From: Flavobacteriaceae bacterium
GTDB lineage: Bacteria > Bacteroidota > Bacteroidia > Flavobacteriales > Flavobacteriaceae
Direction: 5' to 3'
Assembly (NCBI GenBank): GCA_021647985.1
Contig: JAKITQ010000013.1
Coordinates: 1-64,000, forward strand
Length of the DNA stretch: 64,000 bases
The translations under genes and the position numbers were made by a program. Shown here piece by piece: positions 24,925-34,052 of the stretch. The notes beneath the pieces were generated by a model. That model saw nothing but the letters and a program-made list of their open reading frames with translations, made no database searches and had not been told where the DNA came from. The first letter of the stretch is position 1. Every line of letters begins with the position of its first letter.

Positions 24925-25620
24925 TTAGCTAAGTTTTTCTAGATATTTAATTTGAATTTCTTTGATCATTTCTAAAGTAATATTGGGTTTAATAATCCTT
25001 AGCATATCCGTAATACCATCATTTTTATAAAATATTCCCTTTGCAATATCATAATTACTAACAGACACATTATTCTTAATGTCAAAAGTAAAATCTCTAA
25101 ACTTATCCCAATGCATATCCTTTGGTATCTCTATGTAAAACCTATCTTTATTGTTTGGTGACTGAAATATTCCCTCAGCAACCTCATTTAACTTAAAAAA
25201 TTTATTTACTCTTATTAGGGCATCTGTATCATCACTTATTCTCTCATTTCTACTAAATTCAAACCCTTCTTTGATATACATATTTTGGATATTTTCTATA
25301 TCCGTATATCTTAAAACACCTTTTAAACGAATACCACTGTATTTTCTATTACCAATATTCACTTCACATTTTGCTCCATCCATATTAATTTTCTCAAGGC
25401 CATTAATTTTTTTTGTAACTCTTAAAATTTTTTCAAAAGAAACTGGGTGTTTCGTTAATAACACAATAGAATTTGGACGATTAACCTCTGTAAACCTGCT
25501 ATAATAAGAGGCTAAAGGGTTTGGAATATGAACCACAAAGGTATTGTTTAATTTATTTCGTTCTATTGGACTTATATTCTCTTGAAGAATTATTTTTCCT
25601 ATTAACTCTATTGATTCCAT
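24925..25620 (-). CDS. Conserved-looking protein of unknown function
   Basis: This 231-residue soluble protein has no signal peptide or membrane segment and no domain I recognise. It contains two similarly built halves: a basic beta segment FVVHIPNPLASYYSRFTEVN early and FYIEIPKDMHWDKFRDFTFD later, each followed by a helix ending near a conserved Ile/Lys-rich motif. It is transcribed toward the ABC operon, 64 bases upstream of it, and divergent from the MarR gene. Codon use resembles its neighbours. Confidence 0.65.
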   Translation of the reverse strand: MESIELIGKIILQENISPIERNKLNNTFVVHIPNPLASYYSRFTEVNRPNSIVLLTKHPVSFEKILRVTKKINGLEKINMDGAKCEVNIGNRKYSGIRLKGVLRYTDIENIQNMYIKEGFEFSRNERISDDTDALIRVNKFFKLNEVAEGIFQSPNNKDRFYIEIPKDMHWDKFRDFTFDIKNNVSVSNYDIAKGIFYKNDGITDMLRIIKPNITLEMIKEIQIKYLEKLS

Positions 25621-25707
25621 AGATTTGTTTTTTTCGATTAATGTTGAATTATTTTTTTTAAAATTACAAATTATTCATTCTAAATAATAATTTATTTTAA
25701 ATTTTAT

Positions 25708-25719
25708 TATGCACGCATA
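25708..25719. promoter_or_regulatory. TATGC-AC-GCATA palindrome, candidate MarR operator
   Basis: This perfect 5+2+5 dyad lies 11 bases upstream of the minus-7 element of the MarR gene. MarR proteins usually bind such short palindromes and autorepress. The assignment is by position only. Confidence 0.4.
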
Positions 25720-25730
25720 GTATTTTTTTA

Positions 25731-25738
25731 TATCTTTG
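25731..25738 (+). promoter_or_regulatory. Minus-7 element of the marR-fad operon
   Basis: TATCTTTG fits TAnnTTTG and ends only four bases before the MarR ATG, so the transcript would be leaderless or nearly so. Confidence 0.55.
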
Positions 25739-25742
25739 GCAT

Positions 25743-26192
25743 ATGAAAAGAGAAAAAACCATTGATCATGCTTTAAGAGCCACCTGGCAAGCTGTAGCTA
25801 AAACATATAATGAACAGGCTTCTAAGTTTGAGGTAACAATGGCTACAGCCATGGCTTTATTATATATTGATTTTGAAAATGGCACACCTTCAACAGCGCT
25901 AGGGCCGTCTATGGGCATGGAGGCAACTAGTTTGTCTCGAATTTTAAAAAAGATGGAGGATAGAGGGTTTATTTTTAGAGAAAGGAATCCTGAAGATAAC
26001 AGAAGTGTTTTCATTAAACTAACTGATTTAGGGAAGGAAAAAAGAGAAATTTCAAAAAAAAAAGTTTATCAATTTAATGAAGCTATAAAACAAAATATAT
26101 CCTTAGAAAAAATTAATCATTTTTTTGAAGTTACCGATATGATAAATCAATTGATTGGTCAAAAGGTAATTTTTGATGATGAATATGAATGA
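25743..26192 (+). CDS. MarR family transcriptional regulator of fatty-acid degradation
   Basis: This 149-residue protein has the MarR winged helix: PSTALGPSMGMEATSLSRIL (about 51-70) and the wing MEDRGFIFRERNPEDNRSVF with the D-x-R motif. It precedes the fadN-, fadA- and fadE-like genes on the same strand. I infer that it senses acyl-CoA or fatty acids and controls beta-oxidation, comparable in role to FadR though of a different family. Confidence 0.88.
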   Translation: MKREKTIDHALRATWQAVAKTYNEQASKFEVTMATAMALLYIDFENGTPSTALGPSMGMEATSLSRILKKMEDRGFIFRERNPEDNRSVFIKLTDLGKEKREISKKKVYQFNEAIKQNISLEKINHFFEVTDMINQLIGQKVIFDDEYE

Positions 26193-26224
26193 TCAAATAA
26201 ATTAACTTATTTATGAATCGAGCA

Positions 26225-26315
26225 TGGCAAACGTTGACTCACAAGGTAATGACTAACAGCAAACTGCATAGCCAGCCTGTGCTGAGCGAAGCCGAAGTAT
26301 CACCTATAAAAATTA
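26225..26315. repeat. Repeat-like spacer between marR and fadN
   Basis: This stretch is more GC-rich than its surroundings and contains GTGCTGAGCGAAGCCGAAG at about 26279-26297, the type of short imperfect repeat scattered through flavobacterial intergenic regions. No coding sequence or terminator with a T-run is seen. Confidence 0.4.
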
Positions 26316-26327
26316 AAATTTAGATAC

Positions 26328-28733
26328 ATGAAAAAAAGACCTATTAAAAAAATTGCAGTTGTCGGTTCCGGTATTATGGGTTCTGGCATTGCATGTCATT
26401 TCGCTAACATTGGCGTTGAAGTATTATTGCTAGACATTGTTCCACGAGAGCTCAATGCACAAGAAGAAGCAAAAGGACTTACTTTAGAAAGTAAATTGGT
26501 TAGAAATCGTATCGTAAATGATAGTTTAAAAGCTTCTTTAAAATCAAAACCCTCCCCTATTTATGATCAAAAATTTGCCTCTAGAATTACTACAGGAAAT
26601 TTAGATGATGATTTACATAAAATTAAAGATGTAGATTGGATTTTGGAGGTTGTTGTAGAAAGGCTGGATATAAAACAACAAGTTTTTGAAAAAATTGAAA
26701 AGTATCGTAAAAAAGGCACTTTAATAACATCTAATACATCAGGTATTCCTATTCAATTTATGAACAAAGGAAGAAGTGAAGATTTTCAAAAACACTTTGC
26801 AGTAACACACTTTTTTAACCCTCCTCGTTATTTGAGATTATTTGAAGTTGTTCCTGGACCAAATTGTGATCAAGATATTACTAACTTCTTAATGATGTAT
26901 GGTGAAAAATATTTAGGTAAAACATCAGTGCTTGCAAAAGACACACCTGCTTTTATTGGAAACAGGATAGGTGTTTTTGGTATAATGAGTATGTTTAATT
27001 CGGTTAAAGAATTAGGGCTAACTATAGAAGAAGTAGATAAATTAACAGGGCCTGTAATTGGCAGGCCAAAATCAGCTACCTTTAGAACGGTTGATGTTGT
27101 GGGATTAGATACTTTAGTCCATACCGCAAATGGCGTAGCCGATAACTGCCCAAATGATGAAATGCACAATTCATTTACTATTCCAGATTTTATTAATAAA
27201 ATGATGGAAAATAAATGGTTGGGAAGTAAAACCAAACAGGGTTTTTATAAAAAAACTGTTGATGAAAAGGGCAAAAAACAAATTTTAGGTTTAGACCTAG
27301 ATACTTTAGAATACAGAGCAGGAAAAAAAGTGAGTTTTGCTACTTTAGGAATGACTAAAACCATTGATAAAGTTATTGATCGTTTTAAGGTACTAGTAAA
27401 AGGAAAAGATAAAGCGGGTGAGTTTTACAGAAAAACATTTTCTGCCATGTTTGCTTATGTTCAAAATAGAATTCCTGAGATTTCCGATGAATTATATAAA
27501 ATTGATGATGCCATGAAAGCTGGTTTTGGATGGGGACATGGTCCGTTTCAAATTTGGGATGCTGTTGGTGTTGAAGCTGGAATAGAAATGATGAAAGCAG
27601 AAGGCTATACACCTTCTCCATGGGTAACAGAAATGCTAGATAAAGGAAATAGATCTTTTTATACAGTAAAAGATGGTGCAAAATACTTTTATGATATTCC
27701 TAATAAAACACAATCTAAAATACCAGGTCAAGATGCCTTTATTATTTTAGATAATATTCGTGAATCCAAAACTATATGGAGTAATAATGATGCTTCAATT
27801 CAATATTTAGGTGATGGTGTGTTAAACGTTGAATTTCAGTCTAAAATGAATACAATTGGTGGTGGAGTTTTACAAGCTATCAACAAAGGAATTGATTTGG
27901 CAGAACAAGAATATGAAGCTGTCATTTTAGGAAATCAGGCTGCTAATTTTTCTGTTGGTGCCAACTTGGCTATGGCATTTATGTTGGCAGTTGAACAAGA
28001 ATATGATGAGTTGGCCATGGCTACAAAATTGTTTCAAGATACCGTAATGCGTTTGCGTTATTCATCGGTACCAACCTTAATTACACCACGAGGCATGACC
28101 TTTGGTGGAGCTTGTGAAATGAGTATGCACGTAGATAAAGTTGTCGCTGCCGCGGAAACTTATACAGGTTTGGTTGAATTTGGTGTAGGAATTATTCCCG
28201 GTGGAGCTGGAACTAAAGAAATGACTAAAAGAGCTTCCGATTTGTGGGTTAAAGACGATGTACAATTAAATAGATTGCGTGACACATTTATCAATATTGC
28301 AATGGCTAAAGTGGCAACATCTGCCCATGAAGCCTTTGATCTCGGCTTTTATCAAAAAAATAAAGATATCGTTGTAGTAAATGCCGATAGACAAATTGCT
28401 ACTGCAAAAAGATATGCCTTACAAATGTTAGAAGATGGTTATACACAACCTACTCCTCAAAAAGTTAGGGTATTAGGTCAGCAGGCTTTGGGTATGTTTT
28501 TGGTGGGAACAGATAGCTTAGAAAAAGGAAGATATGCTTCTGAACACGATAAAAAAATAGCTAATAAATTAGGATATATTATGGCCGGTGGAGATTTATC
28601 AGAACCAACTTATGTAAGTGAACAATATTTATTAGACCTAGAACGTGAAGCAATACTATCACTATTGACAGAGCGTAAAACCTTAGAAAGAATTGAGCAC
28701 ACTTTAAAAACAGGTAAACCGCTTAGAAACTAA
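26328..28733 (+). CDS. fadN: 3-Hydroxyacyl-CoA dehydrogenase / enoyl-CoA hydratase fusion
   Basis: This 801-residue bifunctional beta-oxidation enzyme begins with the NAD-binding domain (IAVVGSGIMGSGIACHFA, about 9-26), continues with the hydroxyacyl-CoA dehydrogenase C-terminal domain (THFFNPPRYLRLFEVV and GFGWGHGPFQIWD), and ends with a crotonase domain. In the latter the two catalytic glutamates are in GGACEMSM (about 596) and LVEFGVG (about 617). The dehydrogenase-first order is that of FadN and opposite to FadB. It should hydrate enoyl-CoA and oxidise 3-hydroxyacyl-CoA. The fadA and fadE genes follow, as in the Bacillus fadNAE operon. Confidence 0.93.
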   Translation: MKKRPIKKIAVVGSGIMGSGIACHFANIGVEVLLLDIVPRELNAQEEAKGLTLESKLVRNRIVNDSLKASLKSKPSPIYDQKFASRITTGNLDDDLHKIKDVDWILEVVVERLDIKQQVFEKIEKYRKKGTLITSNTSGIPIQFMNKGRSEDFQKHFAVTHFFNPPRYLRLFEVVPGPNCDQDITNFLMMYGEKYLGKTSVLAKDTPAFIGNRIGVFGIMSMFNSVKELGLTIEEVDKLTGPVIGRPKSATFRTVDVVGLDTLVHTANGVADNCPNDEMHNSFTIPDFINKMMENKWLGSKTKQGFYKKTVDEKGKKQILGLDLDTLEYRAGKKVSFATLGMTKTIDKVIDRFKVLVKGKDKAGEFYRKTFSAMFAYVQNRIPEISDELYKIDDAMKAGFGWGHGPFQIWDAVGVEAGIEMMKAEGYTPSPWVTEMLDKGNRSFYTVKDGAKYFYDIPNKTQSKIPGQDAFIILDNIRESKTIWSNNDASIQYLGDGVLNVEFQSKMNTIGGGVLQAINKGIDLAEQEYEAVILGNQAANFSVGANLAMAFMLAVEQEYDELAMATKLFQDTVMRLRYSSVPTLITPRGMTFGGACEMSMHVDKVVAAAETYTGLVEFGVGIIPGGAGTKEMTKRASDLWVKDDVQLNRLRDTFINIAMAKVATSAHEAFDLGFYQKNKDIVVVNADRQIATAKRYALQMLEDGYTQPTPQKVRVLGQQALGMFLVGTDSLEKGRYASEHDKKIANKLGYIMAGGDLSEPTYVSEQYLLDLEREAILSLLTERKTLERIEHTLKTGKPLRN

Positions 28734-28814
28734 ATAAGTCTAATGTCTTAAAGTAAATTGTCAAAAGTGTACTTTCCACTTGAAGACTTTCAACTTTCGA
28801 CTAAAAATTAAAAT

Positions 28815-29999
28815 ATGAAAACAGCATATATAGTACAAGGATACAGAACAGCAGTTGGTAAGGCACCTAAAGGTGTTTTTAGATTTAAACGACCTGATGA
28901 ATTGGCTGCAGAAACTATTGATTATCTATTGAAACAAGTACCTCAATTAGATAAAAAACGAATTGACGATGTTATTGTTGGTAATGCCATGCCAGAGGCC
29001 GAACAAGGTTTGAATATGGGTCGATTGGTTTCCTTAATGGGATTAAAGACCAACGATGTTGCAGGTGTTACTGTAAACAGATATTGTGCTTCGGGATTAG
29101 AAACTATAAGTATTGCGACAGCAAAAATTGAATCTGGAATGGCAGATTGTATTATTGCTGGTGGTGTTGAAAGCATGAGTTATATTCCAATGGGAGGTTA
29201 TCGTCCGGTTCCTAATTACAAATCTGCAAGTGAAGGTCACGAAGATTATTATTGGGGTATGGGCTTAACTGCTGAAGCAGTTGCCAACCAATTTAAAATA
29301 TCTCGTGAAGATCAAGATGAATTTTCATTTAATTCTCATATGAAATCTTTAAAAGCAAATAAAGAAGGTACATTTAAAGAAGATATTGTACCTATTACTG
29401 TTGAAGAGATTTTTTTAGATAACAACAAAAAAAAACAAACCAAGAGTTATGTTGTTGATACCGATCAAGGACCTAGAAAGGGAACATCTAAAGAGGCTTT
29501 AGCCAAACTTAGACCTGTTTTTGCAAATAGAGGAAGTGTTACCGCTGGAAACTCATCACAAATGAGCGATGGTGCGGCATTTGTTTTAGTGATGAGTGAA
29601 GCTATGGTTAAAGAATTAAACTTGGAGCCAATAGCGAGAATGGTTTCTTATGCTGCAGTAGGTGTTGAACCTCGCATCATGGGAATTGGACCTGTAAAAG
29701 CAATTCCTAAAGCTATAGAACGTGCAGGATTAAAACAAAATGACATCGATTTATTTGAACTAAATGAAGCTTTTGCTTCACAATCTCTTGCTGTGTTAAA
29801 AGAATTAGATATAAACCAAGATATTGTTAATGTAAATGGTGGTGCAATTTCTTTAGGTCACCCATTAGGATGTACTGGTGCTAAATTATCTGTACAATTG
29901 TTTAATGAAATGAGAAGAAGAAAGAATAAGTATGGCATAGTAACTATGTGTGTTGGAACTGGTCAAGGAGCAGCTGGTGTTTATGAATTCCTACAATAA
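28815..29999 (+). CDS. fadA: Acetyl-CoA C-acyltransferase (3-ketoacyl-CoA thiolase)
   Basis: This 394-residue thiolase has nucleophile C91 in NRYCASGLETI, the catalytic histidine in GGAISLGHPLGCTGAKL and the second cysteine in MCVGTGQGAAG. Length is typical. It cleaves 3-ketoacyl-CoA with CoA in the last step of beta-oxidation. It lies 81 bases after the fadN-like gene; the gap contains an AAGACTTTCAACTTTCGACT-type low-complexity stretch. Confidence 0.95.
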   Translation: MKTAYIVQGYRTAVGKAPKGVFRFKRPDELAAETIDYLLKQVPQLDKKRIDDVIVGNAMPEAEQGLNMGRLVSLMGLKTNDVAGVTVNRYCASGLETISIATAKIESGMADCIIAGGVESMSYIPMGGYRPVPNYKSASEGHEDYYWGMGLTAEAVANQFKISREDQDEFSFNSHMKSLKANKEGTFKEDIVPITVEEIFLDNNKKKQTKSYVVDTDQGPRKGTSKEALAKLRPVFANRGSVTAGNSSQMSDGAAFVLVMSEAMVKELNLEPIARMVSYAAVGVEPRIMGIGPVKAIPKAIERAGLKQNDIDLFELNEAFASQSLAVLKELDINQDIVNVNGGAISLGHPLGCTGAKLSVQLFNEMRRRKNKYGIVTMCVGTGQGAAGVYEFLQ

Positions 30000-30180
30000 T
30001 CAATTAACAACACTTGGTGTGATTTTGAATTATGAATTACGAATGTTAAATTATGAATTGAATGTTTGAATATCAAATAAATACAACATAAAAGTGCTGC
30101 GGTATAACTGGTTGTGAACCAGTATTACACAAAAACATAACAGGCGATTACAATTAAAAAAACGATTAAAAATTAAAAAA
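30000..30180. other. Spacer between fadA and fadE with repeats and a hairpin
   Basis: The first part is a degenerate GAATTATGAATT/GAATTACGAATG run (about 30025-30062), a type also seen near 5560-5600. Later ACTGG-TTGTGAA-CCAGT at 30107-30123 forms a stem-loop with the geometry of a tRNA anticodon arm (GTG), but no tRNA surrounds it. No ORF is seen. Confidence 0.45.
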
Positions 30181-31983
30181 ATGAGTACAAATAATGAATT
30201 ATTAAGAGGTGGTCAATTCCTTGTAAAAGAAATAAGTTTTGAAGACATATTCACTCCAGAGGATTTTTCTGAGGAGCAAGAAATGATGAAAGATTCGGTA
30301 AAAGAATTTGTTGACCGAGAAATTTGGCCCCAAAAAGCTCGTTTTGAACAAAAAGATTACGCTTTAACTGAAGAGTTAATGCGCAAAGCTGGAGACTTGG
30401 GTTTTTTAGGAATTTCAGTACCAGAAGAATTGGATGGCATGGGAATGGGATTTGTATCAACCATGTTGGTATGTGATTATATTTCGGGAGCTTCTGGCTC
30501 TTTCAGTACCGCTTTTGGTGCTCATACAGGTATAGGAACAATGCCAATTACCTTATATGGCACCGAAGAGCAAAAGAAAAAATACGTACCAAAATTAGCT
30601 ACTGGAGAATGGTTTGGCGCATATTGTTTAACAGAACCAAGTGCAGGTAGTGATGCCAATTCAGGTAAAACAAAAGCTGTATTGTCTGATGATGGTAAAT
30701 ATTACAGTATTACCGGACAAAAAATGTGGATATCCAATGCGGGATTTTGTAGTATAATGATTGTATTTGCTAGAATTGAGGATGATAAAAATATTACTGG
30801 TTTTATCGTTGAAAATGATTCGGAAAACGGAATAACTATGGGAGAAGAGGAAAACAAATTAGGTATTCGAGCTTCTTCTACCAGGCAAGTGTTTTTTAAT
30901 GAAACAAAAGTTCCGATTGAAAATATGCTTTCAAAAAGAGGTAATGGTTTTAAAATTGCAATGAATGCATTGAATATTGGCAGAATTAAATTGGCTGCGG
31001 CTTGTTTAGATGCACAACGCAGAGTAATTACGGAGTCTATAAAATACGCAAATGAAAGAATTCAATTCAATACACCAATATCAAAATTTGGTGCTATTCG
31101 TCTAAAAATTGCCGAAATGTCAACAAAATGTTGGGTAGATGAAACAGCGAGTTATAGAGCTGCTAAGAATATAGAAGATAGAATTAATTTGCGAAAAAAT
31201 AATGGTAAAGATTCACATCAAGAAGCTGAATTAAAAGGTGTTGAAGAATATGCCATTGAATGTTCTATTCTTAAAGTTGCAGTTTCTGAACACACACAGG
31301 ATTGCACCGATGAGGGAATTCAAATATTTGGAGGTATGGGCTTTTCTGAAGATACTCCAATTGAATCTGCTTGGAGAGATGCTAGAATTGCAAGAATCTA
31401 CGAAGGAACCAATGAAATAAACAGAATGATTAGTATTGGAATGTTGATCAAAAAAGCGATGAAAGGTCATGTTGATCTCCTTACACCTGCTTCTGCTGTT
31501 GCAAAAGAATTAACGAGCATACCTTCTTTTGAAAAACCTGATTATTCAGAATTGTTTTCCGAAGAAAAAATTATTATTAAAAATTTGAAAAAATTATTTT
31601 TAATGGTTTCAGGTGCTGCGCTACAAAAATATGGTGAAGAAATTGAAAAACACCAACAATTAATGCTTGCGGCATCAGATATATTGATTCAAATATACAT
31701 GGCTGAATCTGCCTTATTAAGAGCAGAAAAAATGGCTAGAAAAGAAGGTGAAGATAAAGTTAAAGAACAAATTGCGATGGCAAAATTAAATTTATTTAAT
31801 GCGATAGATGTTATAGAAACAGCTGGTAAACATTCCATTATATCATTTACAGAAGGTGATGAACAAAGAATGATGTTAATGGGATTAAGGCGTTATACAA
31901 AATACGTAAACATGCCAAATATTATTGAGTTGAGAAATATTATTGCCGACAAAGTAACGGAAGAAAATAAATATTGTTTTTAA
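30181..31983 (+). CDS. fadE: Acyl-CoA dehydrogenase
   Basis: This 600-residue flavoenzyme has the acyl-CoA dehydrogenase core: N-terminal helices, the beta domain with AYCLTEPSAGSDANS and MWISNAGFCSIMIVFA, and the C-terminal helical domain with FGGMGFSEDTPIE and ARIYEGTNEINR, whose glutamate (about 407) is the catalytic base position. A further about 170-residue helical extension makes it resemble VLCAD/ACAD9-type enzymes more than short-chain ones. It catalyses the first oxidation step. It is the last gene of the fad group. Confidence 0.94.
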   Translation: MSTNNELLRGGQFLVKEISFEDIFTPEDFSEEQEMMKDSVKEFVDREIWPQKARFEQKDYALTEELMRKAGDLGFLGISVPEELDGMGMGFVSTMLVCDYISGASGSFSTAFGAHTGIGTMPITLYGTEEQKKKYVPKLATGEWFGAYCLTEPSAGSDANSGKTKAVLSDDGKYYSITGQKMWISNAGFCSIMIVFARIEDDKNITGFIVENDSENGITMGEEENKLGIRASSTRQVFFNETKVPIENMLSKRGNGFKIAMNALNIGRIKLAAACLDAQRRVITESIKYANERIQFNTPISKFGAIRLKIAEMSTKCWVDETASYRAAKNIEDRINLRKNNGKDSHQEAELKGVEEYAIECSILKVAVSEHTQDCTDEGIQIFGGMGFSEDTPIESAWRDARIARIYEGTNEINRMISIGMLIKKAMKGHVDLLTPASAVAKELTSIPSFEKPDYSELFSEEKIIIKNLKKLFLMVSGAALQKYGEEIEKHQQLMLAASDILIQIYMAESALLRAEKMARKEGEDKVKEQIAMAKLNLFNAIDVIETAGKHSIISFTEGDEQRMMLMGLRRYTKYVNMPNIIELRNIIADKVTEENKYCF

Positions 31984-32103
31984 TGTATGCTATAATCTAA
32001 TATTAAAAAGCTCGTGATTAATAGATTTTTTTAATAATAGAGTATTTATCTATATGTCATTATTTTTTTTATTAGAAACCTCTGCAAAGCAATTTTTAAA
32101 TTT

Positions 32104-32111
32104 TATATTTG
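32104..32111 (+). promoter_or_regulatory. Minus-7 element of the beta-propeller gene
   Basis: TATATTTG fits TAnnTTTG and lies 26 bases before the start codon. Confidence 0.5.
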
Positions 32112-32137
32112 TTATTGAAATAGCTTAATTTTTTTAT

Positions 32138-33019
32138 ATGAACATTAAAATAATCCCCTCTTATTTGATGCTTCTTCTTGGTACGAGTATCTATGCTCAA
32201 GAAGCAACCGAAATTTATTTATTCGATTTGATTCAAACAGATGATTCATTTACTATAAGTAATGCGGTTAATATATCCAAAAATGAAGGGTATGATAACC
32301 AACCAAGTTTTACCGATGATGGTACAGCAATTTTATTTGCTTCAACGAGAGATAACCAAACTGACATTGCTAGATATGAAATTAACGAGAATTATCGACT
32401 GTGGGTTACCAATACACCCCAAAATGAATATTCTCCGATGTCTTATCCCAAAAAAAAGAAATACTTTACTGTTGTACGAGCAAACGAAGATGATTCACAA
32501 TTCTTATATAAATATGCCTATAAAAACAAAGCCCCAGAAATTTTAATATCCAATTTAACCGTTGGATATTATCTTTGGTTTGATCATAGAACACTTATTA
32601 GTTTTGTTCTTGGGGAAATAGAAACTTTACAGGTTTCAAATTTTAAATACAAGATAAAATACCCGATCCAAAGTTATATAGGTAGGTCATTAAATAAAAT
32701 ACCTCAATCCTTTTCTAAGGGAGAAAACTTATTGAGTTATATTAGTAAAAGTCATGAATCACCAGAGATATACGCCATCAACCCTGTTAATAGCGAACAA
32801 AAATATCTTGCTGATGCTTTAGAAAACTCTGAAGATCTTACCTGGACCAATGACGGTACCATTTTAATGGGAAGAAATGATAAGATTTTTAAGTTAAAAC
32901 CAGGAGTAGATGAAGAATGGGTTGCAATTAATATTGAATCTGATCTACCGCTAAAAAGCATTACTCGTATAGTTGTTAGTCCGGATGGAACTAAAATTGC
33001 TGTTGTTGTAGGAGAATAA
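32138..33019 (+). CDS. TolB-like beta-propeller protein, secreted
   Basis: This 293-residue protein has a signal peptide (IIPSYLMLLLGTSIYAQ). WD40-like PD40 blades follow, of which the clearest are PSFTDDGTAILFASTRDN (about 53-70) and LTWTNDGTILMGRNDKI, with RIVVSPDGTKIAVV at the end. Periplasmic propellers of this type bind proteins or ligands. No catalytic domain is attached, and a specific role cannot be assigned. It is transcribed alone. Confidence 0.75.
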   Translation: MNIKIIPSYLMLLLGTSIYAQEATEIYLFDLIQTDDSFTISNAVNISKNEGYDNQPSFTDDGTAILFASTRDNQTDIARYEINENYRLWVTNTPQNEYSPMSYPKKKKYFTVVRANEDDSQFLYKYAYKNKAPEILISNLTVGYYLWFDHRTLISFVLGEIETLQVSNFKYKIKYPIQSYIGRSLNKIPQSFSKGENLLSYISKSHESPEIYAINPVNSEQKYLADALENSEDLTWTNDGTILMGRNDKIFKLKPGVDEEWVAINIESDLPLKSITRIVVSPDGTKIAVVVGE

Positions 33020-33043
33020 CTTTGCTTACATATATTATTATAC

Positions 33044-33074
33044 TTGGTTCTTTTAGCTCCTTTTTGTATTTTTG
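33044..33074 (+). promoter_or_regulatory. Promoter of the Gfo/Idh-hydroxylase-dehydrogenase operon
   Basis: TTG at 33044-33046 is followed after 20 bases by TATTTTTG at 33067-33074, 17 bases before the start codon. Confidence 0.7.
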
Positions 33075-33091
33075 AATAATAATTTTTTTTT

Positions 33092-34051
33092 ATGTTAAAA
33101 GTTGGTGTTTTAGGTGCTGGTCATCTAGGTAAAATTCATTTAAAATTACTACAACAATCTCCAAAATATGATCTTATTGGTTTTTTTGATCCCATTAAAG
33201 ATAATGCAATAAAAGTATCTAAAGAATTTGGGTATACCATTTTTGATACGGTTGATGAATTAATAAACGCTGTAGATATCATTGATATAGTAACACCTAC
33301 TTTAAATCATCATCAATGTGCAAAATCTGCAATTCAAAAAGGCAAACATATATTTATTGAAAAACCAATTACTAAAACGGTTGCGGAAGCTGAAGAATTA
33401 CGTGATTTGGTAAAAGCATATGATGTTCGTGGTCAAGTAGGTCATGTTGAGCGTTTTAATCCAGCATTTACTGCTGTAAAAGATAAAATTGACAATCCTA
33501 TGTTTATTGAATCTCACCGTTTGGCTGAATTTAATCCAAGGGGCACTGATGTACCAGTTGTTCTGGATTTAATGATTCATGATATAGACATCATTTTAAG
33601 CGTTGTCAAGTCCAAAGTAAAAAAAATCAATGCTAGTGGAGTTTCTGTTATTAGCGAAACTCCTGATATTGCAAATGCTAGAATTGAATTTGAAAACGGA
33701 TGTGTTGCAAATTTAACAGCGAGTAGAATTTCTATGAAAAATATGCGTAAATCAAGATTTTTTCAAAAAGACGCCTATATTTCTGTCGATTTTTTAGATA
33801 AAAAAAGTGAGGTTGTTAAAATGAAAGATGTTCCTAAAAATCCCGATGAATTTGCTATGATTTTGCAAAATGCGGAAGGAATTAAAAAACAAATCTATTT
33901 TGAAAATCCAAAAATTCAACAAAATAATGCTATCTTAGATGAGTTAGAATCTTTTGCAGATGCTATAATGAATAAAACAACGCCAATTGTATCTTTATAT
34001 CAAGGTACAGAAGCATTGCGGGTCGCACAACAAATAATTGACAATTTTTGA
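33092..34051 (+). CDS. Gfo/Idh/MocA family oxidoreductase
   Basis: This 319-residue NAD(P)-dependent oxidoreductase has the N-terminal Rossmann motif VGVLGAGHLGKIHLKLL (about 3-19), the family hallmark HIFIEKPI (about 90-97), and a C-terminal alpha/beta substrate domain containing VLDLMIHDIDI with the expected D-x-x-x-H arrangement. The substrate (often a sugar or inositol) cannot be told. It leads an operon with a membrane hydroxylase and a 3-hydroxyacyl-CoA dehydrogenase. Confidence 0.88.
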   Translation: MLKVGVLGAGHLGKIHLKLLQQSPKYDLIGFFDPIKDNAIKVSKEFGYTIFDTVDELINAVDIIDIVTPTLNHHQCAKSAIQKGKHIFIEKPITKTVAEAEELRDLVKAYDVRGQVGHVERFNPAFTAVKDKIDNPMFIESHRLAEFNPRGTDVPVVLDLMIHDIDIILSVVKSKVKKINASGVSVISETPDIANARIEFENGCVANLTASRISMKNMRKSRFFQKDAYISVDFLDKKSEVVKMKDVPKNPDEFAMILQNAEGIKKQIYFENPKIQQNNAILDELESFADAIMNKTTPIVSLYQGTEALRVAQQIIDNF

Positions 34052-34052
34052 T

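Noticed and set aside
30000-30180. Riboswitch in front of the acyl-CoA dehydrogenase gene
   Set aside because: Only a single small hairpin and low-complexity AT sequence are present; no conserved riboswitch core is recognisable.
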